From Nanobdellota archaeon (GTDB lineage Archaea > Nanobdellota > Nanobdellia > Pacearchaeales > GW2011-AR1): 9,187 nucleotides of DNA. Below the pieces are notes generated by a model, which searched no databases, was not told the origin of the DNA, and saw nothing but the letters and a program-made list of their open reading frames with translations. This document shows positions 5,903-9,187 of the stretch, piece after piece. The DNA is taken from contig JAHIEM010000017.1 in the NCBI GenBank assembly GCA_018901625.1, positions 1-9,187 on the forward strand, given 5' to 3'. Position 1 is the stretch's first letter, and each line of letters opens with the position of its first letter. The position numbers and the translations under genes were made by a program.

Positions 5903-6517
5903 CTACTCCACCCAGATATCAAAGTAAGTGTAACTAGTTTTATATTTATTTAGATATGCTATAATCTCTTTAGAATTTTCTAATGCCACTATAAACGCGC
6001 CCATGCCTAATTTTTTCTCTGCCATTCCCTTAAAAGTATACACTTTCTTGCCAATTTTCTGGGAATATCCATAGATTTTTCTCCATATTTTTATTTTCTC
6101 TGCCCTGTCAATTTTTTTTGTGGCCAAAACAAACAATAATTTATGCTTAAGCTCAGATGGTTTCCCCTGATATTTGCCATAAAGCACAATCCCGTTTGAG
6201 ATAATGCTTCGTTTCAAATCCTTCCATTCATCTAAACTGCCACATTTGATAGAAATCTCATTTTGTATTCCTGATAAAGAGAATTTTTCATGCTCTTTTG
6301 TTTTTTTGTACATTTCTAACATCTGTTTTATTTTGCCTTCATTTTTTTTCTCAGTTTCTATGAATAAATCTATATCTGATTTGTCATCAAAATTACCTGA
6401 CGCAACAGAACCAAATAAAATAATAGATTTTACCTTAATTCTGTCTATTAAAAAAGATGCAAAGCTTAATGCCAGAGAAGAAAGTTTATTGTCCTCCATC
6501 TTTAAGCTCTCCTTCAA
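5903..6517 (-). CDS. Minimal nucleotidyltransferase (MNT-type), putative antitoxin
   Basis: The 204-residue protein has the polymerase-beta-like nucleotidyltransferase motif SIILFGSVASGNFDDKSDID with Gly36-Ser37 and the metal-binding Asp48 and Asp50. A C-terminal helical region (about 120-160) and a distinct tail (KLGMGAFIVALENSKEI, ending FDIWVE) make it longer than the smallest MNT proteins. In HEPN/MNT systems the MNT protein neutralises the HEPN toxin, in studied cases by adding AMP to a tyrosine of the toxin. Its ATG lies inside the HEPN gene (32-bp overlap; Met7 at 6499 is an alternative start with a 14-bp overlap), so they are translated together. A third catalytic acid is not obvious. 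The order is toxin first, antitoxin second, as in known pairs. It is followed by the kaiC-like remnant. Confidence 0.85.
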   Translation of the reverse strand: MKESLKMEDNKLSSLALSFASFLIDRIKVKSIILFGSVASGNFDDKSDIDLFIETEKKNEGKIKQMLEMYKKTKEHEKFSLSGIQNEISIKCGSLDEWKDLKRSIISNGIVLYGKYQGKPSELKHKLLFVLATKKIDRAEKIKIWRKIYGYSQKIGKKVYTFKGMAEKKLGMGAFIVALENSKEIIAYLNKYKTSYTYFDIWVE

Positions 6518-6875
6518 GTTTATTAAACAAAAATATGGCCTCTTTTATTTTTTCTTCTGGCTTTGGAGAACCATAAGTCAAATCCTCACAAACCAGTTCA
6601 AGTTCAATCATCAAAGAGATTATTTTTTCTTTATTTGGAAAATCAGGCAAATGTTCCGTCACTTTTTTAGATTTAAACCACCTGTGATTTATCTGAACTC
6701 CAGGATCAATCAGATTTCTTTTCAAAAGATATGCAGACAGCAAATCAATTATCGCCCTTGATGCATGAAGCCCTATAATTCTTTGAGAATTCTCAATCCC
6801 CTTGACTTTCAGGGCCCAGTCAAAGATAGTTTCTTTATGCTCTTTATATGATTCCAGATGATTTTCTAGTTTCAT
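6486..6875 (-). CDS. HEPN-domain protein, putative toxin of an HEPN/MNT pair
   Basis: The 129-residue, mostly helical protein precedes and overlaps the MNT gene. The segment LHASRAIIDLLSAYLLKRNL is typical of the first long helices of archaeal HEPN proteins, and the ELELVCEDLTYGSPKP region followed by a last helix (EEKIKEAIFLFNKL) matches the four-helix fold. The usual catalytic R-x4-6-H between helices 3 and 4 is not in the expected place: that region reads EDLTYGSPK. The only R-x4-H is RIIGLH at 32-37. It may therefore be a non-nuclease HEPN or a degenerate toxin. The Tyr at 101 is placed where toxin tyrosines are AMPylated in related pairs, but this is inference. The promoter has operator-like repeats. 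Identification rests on context plus helix pattern. Confidence 0.7.
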   Translation of the reverse strand: MKLENHLESYKEHKETIFDWALKVKGIENSQRIIGLHASRAIIDLLSAYLLKRNLIDPGVQINHRWFKSKKVTEHLPDFPNKEKIISLMIELELVCEDLTYGSPKPEEKIKEAIFLFNKLEGELKDGGQ

Positions 6876-6887
6876 AAGCGTTATTAT

Positions 6888-6940
6888 GTAACTAAGTATA
6901 TAAACCTTTCGTTACTAAGTAACATATGTGACTTAGTACC
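6888..6940 (-). promoter_or_regulatory. HEPN/MNT promoter with three operator-like sites
   Basis: On the minus strand TTTATATA (6904-6897) is centred about 26 bp before the HEPN ATG. Three related palindromic words lie around it: GTAACTAAGTA at 6888-6898, GTTACTAAGTAAC at 6911-6923 (6-bp arms, one central base), and GTGACTTAGTACC at 6928-6940. The first overlaps the TATA box; the others cover the BRE and upstream region. This is the arrangement expected for repression of a toxin-antitoxin operon. A further perfect 6-bp inverted repeat (GTACCT 6936-6941, AGGTAC 6957-6962) overlaps the third site. Confidence 0.6.
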
Positions 6941-7033
6941 TAATTATTATGATATCAGGTACATAAAAAGTCTATTATTCATCTTCACATCTCAGAGAAA
7001 ACTTCCTGCTCAGGATAAACAGTTATCCCAGTA

Positions 7034-7780
7034 TCAGAAATAGTAACAGCAACAATTTTTCTTCTGATGTTTTTCTCCCCTCATCTTAAGAACTTCAATT
7101 CCTTTTTCTCGAACATCTCCTCTTTTAAAATCAAAAAAACAAAGGGTACCACACACTAAAGTGTGTGGTTTGTAAAGCCCTTTGTTTTTAGGATGCTCAG
7201 AAAAGGACAGTTGTTCAAAACTGTCTGCAGCATAAATGCTGCAGTTTACTTTTCTGACATTATAAAATACAATAACTCCATCTGCTAAGAACTCTTCAAC
7301 CCCTATCTGTGAAAATATTTTAGGAATTTGTTCAGTTTCAGTTATAAGAAAGTTAGTGCTTCCAAATTTCTCAAAAAATCTAAACAACTGTTCAATATAA
7401 ATTCTATACGAGTCTTCTTTTCCTGTAAAAGCAGAAGCAATAGCAGTAAGTGAATCAATAGCAACAAAATCAGGCTTAAAATCAGAAGGCATTATAACAG
7501 GGTCAATATCAATTAACAATTCCCCTTTTTGTTTGGCAAGTAAAGCATCAACATTTCTTGTGATATCAAATGGATTCATTCTCTGCAATTTTAATTTTCC
7601 TTTTTTTATCAGTTCTTTAGGATTCCAGCCAAACTCCTCCATATGCTGAATTAATCTTTCTTCACTTTCCTCAAAGCTCATATAATAGCATTTCTTGCAT
7701 TCATTAGCTTTATTTATTAGTGTTTGCAAGCAAAAAATAGTCTTTCCCAAGCCAGCCCCCCAGCCACGAGAACAAAACAA
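7034..7780 (-). CDS. KaiC-like gene, 3' open segment (ATPase core with insertion)
   Basis: This 248-codon frame carries most of the ATPase core. Its apparent start (MFCSRGW) is an out-of-frame artefact; the true sequence begins at the GAGLGKT of Walker A. The last residues (NCCCYYF) are also out of frame, because of the extra A at 7056-7060. Residues encoded by 7129-7257 (RKVNCSIYAAD through CFFDF) come from the inserted element and have no counterpart in the KaiC fold. Confidence 0.6.
   Translation of the reverse strand: MFCSRGWGAGLGKTIFCLQTLINKANECKKCYYMSFEESEERLIQHMEEFGWNPKELIKKGKLKLQRMNPFDITRNVDALLAKQKGELLIDIDPVIMPSDFKPDFVAIDSLTAIASAFTGKEDSYRIYIEQLFRFFEKFGSTNFLITETEQIPKIFSQIGVEEFLADGVIVFYNVRKVNCSIYAADSFEQLSFSEHPKNKGLYKPHTLVCGTLCFFDFKRGDVREKGIEVLKMRGEKHQKKNCCCYYF
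7129..7257 (-). repeat. Multi-hairpin modular element, copy K, inserted in frame in the kaiC-like gene
   Basis: Exactly 129 bp. Module 1 (7197-7257) matches copy B module 1 (5551-5611) at 60 of 61 positions on the opposite strand of the window. Modules 2-3 are absent. Module 4 follows directly, starting with the shared GCATCCTAAA. Its outer stem AAAAACAAAGGG/CCCTTTGTTTTT (plus strand 7135-7146 and 7178-7189) is 12 bp and its inner stem CCACACAC/GTGTGTGG (7149-7156, 7161-7168) is 8 bp. These stem sequences differ from copy B, but the framework words (GCATCCTAAA, ACAAA, a TTTA loop, TTTTTGATT) are the same. Translated, it adds 43 residues without a stop between the last KaiC core strands. Confidence 0.8.
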
Positions 7781-8151
7781 CCTTGTGGAATTCCTTTAGC
7801 AAATAAATCATCAAATCCAGGAACTCCTGTCTTAACTCTTTCTTTTTCAACAAATCCCTTTTTTTGTTTTAAATTCTCAACAGCATGCAATGCAGGAGCT
7901 CTTTGCTCTTTAATCTCAGCTTCGTGTTTGTCAATTTTCCCACCTTTTAATTCAGATTCAATTTCAGCTTTAATAGAAGCCATGTCAAAAGCCACGGCTT
8001 TTGTTGGCTTGCTTGTCCCTTTTGTTGGTTCAATCGTTTCCTTTGATGTTTTGATTATTTTTTGTTCTCCACCTTTCTTCCCCACTTTCCCTTTAGAAGC
8101 AATAAATTCTGCATACTTATGGTCCTCAATACCAATATGATTAACAAGCAA
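7717..8151 (-). CDS. KaiC-like gene, 5' open segment (N-terminal extension to Walker A)
   Basis: This 144-codon frame is the upstream part of the broken kaiC-like gene. It is real coding sequence through VLVAGG, where the run of six G on the coding strand ends the true frame. The residues after that (LAWERLFFACKH) are out-of-frame translation. It begins with TTG, overlapping the end of the Zot-like gene by context (one base apart), so the two genes form an operon. The extension is rich in Lys, Glu and Thr and probably disordered to residue 55, then helical (MASIKAEIESELKGGKIDKH). Confidence 0.6.
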   Translation of the reverse strand: MLVNHIGIEDHKYAEFIASKGKVGKKGGEQKIIKTSKETIEPTKGTSKPTKAVAFDMASIKAEIESELKGGKIDKHEAEIKEQRAPALHAVENLKQKKGFVEKERVKTGVPGFDDLFAKGIPQGCFVLVAGGLAWERLFFACKH

Positions 8152-8152
8152 A

Positions 8153-8959
8153 TCACTTAAAACTCTTGCTTATTCCTTCTTTCCAGAAACTAGGTAGTGA
8201 GTTTGATACAAACCCCCTAAATCTCCCAGAATAAACATAAGCCAACCCCTTATCTTTTTCATACTTCGCAAATTTATCCTGAGACTCAGAATATATCTTC
8301 TGGATAATCCTTCTCTCAAATTCTTTTTGAAGCAGAGATGATTTTTTCAAAACTAGAAAATCAGCCTGTCTTAAAATATTAATATCTAAATTAGAGGAAT
8401 TTTGGGAAATAAACAAAATATTAATATTTTTATGCCTCGCAATCAGTATAAGCTGGCTTAACATTTTGTTCGCATTGCTCATTGAACTTCTTGAATTAAA
8501 TAAAATTCCCCCCTCGTCAATTAAAACCCATGAATCATTTTCTAACTCAGAAATATCTGACACAACTTTTATCCACGAAGGAAATTCATCAGAATGAAAA
8601 CCAATTGCAAAGCATTTTTCTTTATGCCTGGAATAAATATTCTCAAGCATCTTAACACCAAACGCAGTCTTTCCAGAGCCCCTTGCCCCGATTAGAATCC
8701 CAATCTGACTGTCTGACTCAATAGTCTTGTCAAACCAGTTCTTATAATCTCCGTCTATAGTTTCAATAATTTTGAATGGAGTATATCTCGCCCTAATTGA
8801 CTCCCTCTTCTTCTTTATCTTGTTATCTCTAGACTTTTTAGACAAGCTCTTAGATAAGAGAACAACTCCTTTAACTAAATAGTAAGGTATTTTTATTAAA
8901 AATAATAGTGTCTTCCCAAAGTACTTCCAAAAATTAGATTTCTTCTTTTTCTTCCCCAT
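8153..8959 (-). CDS. Zot/FtsK-HerA-like P-loop ATPase, membrane-associated
   Basis: The 268-residue protein has a basic start (MGKKKKKSNFWKYFGK), then a hydrophobic stretch at about 17-37 (LLFLIKIPYYLVKGVVLL) likely to lie in or on the membrane, then a basic linker. The ATPase domain begins at about residue 60, with Walker A GARGSGKT at 91-98 and Walker B WVLIDEGG at 144-151. A sensor-like strand ILFISQNSS follows at 181-189, and the ending LPSFWKEGISKSF is typical of zonular-occludens-toxin-like proteins. That family belongs with filamentous-phage assembly and DNA-pumping ATPases. In archaea such proteins occur in proviruses and in uncharacterised operons. The next gene starts one base after its stop. 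No other virion genes are visible, so a provirus is not supported. A TATA box fits a leaderless start. Confidence 0.72.
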   Translation of the reverse strand: MGKKKKKSNFWKYFGKTLLFLIKIPYYLVKGVVLLSKSLSKKSRDNKIKKKRESIRARYTPFKIIETIDGDYKNWFDKTIESDSQIGILIGARGSGKTAFGVKMLENIYSRHKEKCFAIGFHSDEFPSWIKVVSDISELENDSWVLIDEGGILFNSRSSMSNANKMLSQLILIARHKNINILFISQNSSNLDINILRQADFLVLKKSSLLQKEFERRIIQKIYSESQDKFAKYEKDKGLAYVYSGRFRGFVSNSLPSFWKEGISKSFK

Positions 8960-8980
8960 ATATTCTAAAACCTAGATACA

Positions 8981-8990
8981 ATAATAAATC
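8981..8990 (-). promoter_or_regulatory. TATA box of the Zot-like ATPase/KaiC-like operon
   Basis: On the minus strand GATTTATTAT lies 22-31 bp before the ATG at 8959, in the 41-bp gap after metK. No ribosome binding site is seen. The operon therefore has its own promoter but could also receive read-through from metK. Confidence 0.5.
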
Positions 8991-9000
8991 TATCGGAACC

Positions 9001-9187
9001 CTAAATACCCGCTTCCTTCCTCAAGATATCAGCCATGTCAGTTTTTTCCCAGGTAAAATCTTCATCAACTCTTCCAAAATGCCCGTAAGCAGCAGTTTTT
9101 CTGTAAATCGGCCTTCTTAAATTCAAATTTTCTATAATTGCCCTTGGCCTCATATCAAAATTCTTCATAACTAATTCCTGAATCTTC
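9001..9187 (-). CDS. metK: S-adenosylmethionine synthetase, bacterial type, C-terminal part
   Basis: The last 61 codons are present, running off the window's right edge. The sequence [18 protein letters not shown], then [18 protein letters not shown] and FTWEKTD, is the highly conserved end of bacterial/eukaryotic-type MetK, which makes SAM from methionine and ATP. The YGHFGR and W-E-K-T-D blocks are decisive. Most archaea use an unrelated-looking archaeal MAT, so in an archaeal genome this is an acquired or lineage-specific version. It stops at TAG (9003-9001). SAM from this enzyme would feed methylases such as the HsdM-like protein at the other end of the window, though they are not linked as an operon. 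Confidence 0.93.
   Translation of the reverse strand, partial: KIQELVMKNFDMRPRAIIENLNLRRPIYRKTAAYGHFGRVDEDFTWEKTDMADILRKEAGI

Larger units (their letters stand above)
6985..8151 (-). pseudogene. KaiC-like RecA-family ATPase gene, frameshifted twice and carrying an in-frame insertion
   Basis: Read with two single-base corrections this is one 388-residue protein. The first 105 residues are a Lys/Glu-rich extension. The KaiC domain starts at KTGVPGFDDLFAKGIPQG. The Walker A motif GGAGLGKT is split by the first frameshift, in a run of six C (7756-7761) where seven are needed. The catalytic SFEESEE and the Walker B PDFVAIDS follow normally. After GVIVFYNV comes a 43-codon insertion (7129-7257, element copy K), then the family motif GDVREKGIEVLKMRG. 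The second frameshift is in five A (minus strand, 7056-7060), where the paralogous remnant has four. Corrected, the tail is KKIVAVTISDTGITVY onward and stops at 6985-6987. Start is TTG at 8151, one base after the upstream stop; ATG at 7983 is an alternative. Either a true pseudogene or homopolymer sequencing errors. Confidence 0.8.

Noticed and set aside
6204..6761. Plus-strand open frame of 185 codons
   Set aside because: Entirely antisense to the HEPN and MNT genes, which have recognisable motifs.
5551..7257. Inverted 61-bp repeats at 5551-5611 and 7197-7257 as the ends of a composite transposon
   Set aside because: Near-identical inverted ends 1.6 kb apart suggested an IS, but no transposase lies between, each copy is an internally palindromic module followed by its own module 4, and one is inside a gene.
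7724..8140. Plus-strand open frame of 138 codons
   Set aside because: Antisense to the N-terminal part of the kaiC-like gene; Ser/Pro/Phe-rich shadow translation.
8153..8959. Filamentous provirus indicated by the Zot-like gene
   Set aside because: No coat, replication or integrase gene is seen nearby, and the flanking gene is housekeeping metK.

Overview
The window looks like chromosomal DNA from an AT-rich archaeon, most plausibly a small-genome (DPANN-type) lineage. This is inferred from promoter architecture: five genes have a TTTATAAAT-like TATA box centred about 22-29 bp before the start codon, with no ribosome binding site between, the arrangement expected for leaderless archaeal mRNAs. 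A KaiC-family ATPase and a HEPN/MNT pair fit this. Bacterial-looking RadC and MetK suggest gene acquisition. No rRNA, tRNA or CRISPR array was found.

Left part (1-2843): the 3' end of a type I restriction-modification methylase (HsdM-like); a one-pass membrane protein; radC, abutting it tail to tail; a 59-residue two-helix membrane peptide divergent from radC; and a class II Fic protein whose TATA box lies between the arms of a perfect 10-bp inverted repeat. A 310-bp convergent spacer follows and is filled with hairpins (element copy A).

Middle (3154-5462): an unrecognised 278-residue protein, a 336-bp divergent promoter region, a membrane protein with an Ada-like metal-binding tail, and rubrerythrin, which overlaps that gene tail to tail by 4 bp.

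Right part (5463-9187, all genes on the minus strand): a 440-bp spacer holding element copy B and a C-terminal scrap of a kaiC-like gene; a HEPN/MNT toxin-antitoxin-like operon behind a cluster of operator-like repeats; a complete-length kaiC-like gene broken by two homopolymer frameshifts and carrying element copy K in frame; a Zot-like P-loop ATPase directly upstream of it; and the 3' end of a bacterial-type metK.

The most interesting signal is a family of modular multi-hairpin elements in three copies (A 2863-3062, B 5551-5726, K 7129-7257). Copies B and K share a 61-bp cloverleaf-like module with one mismatch. A and B share a double-hairpin module. The distal module keeps a fixed sequence framework while its stems differ but remain paired. 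Copy K is exactly 129 bp (43 codons) and sits in frame inside an ATPase domain, resembling in principle the in-frame palindromic elements of Rickettsia. In addition, two diverged copies of the kaiC 3' end flank the HEPN/MNT module as direct repeats.
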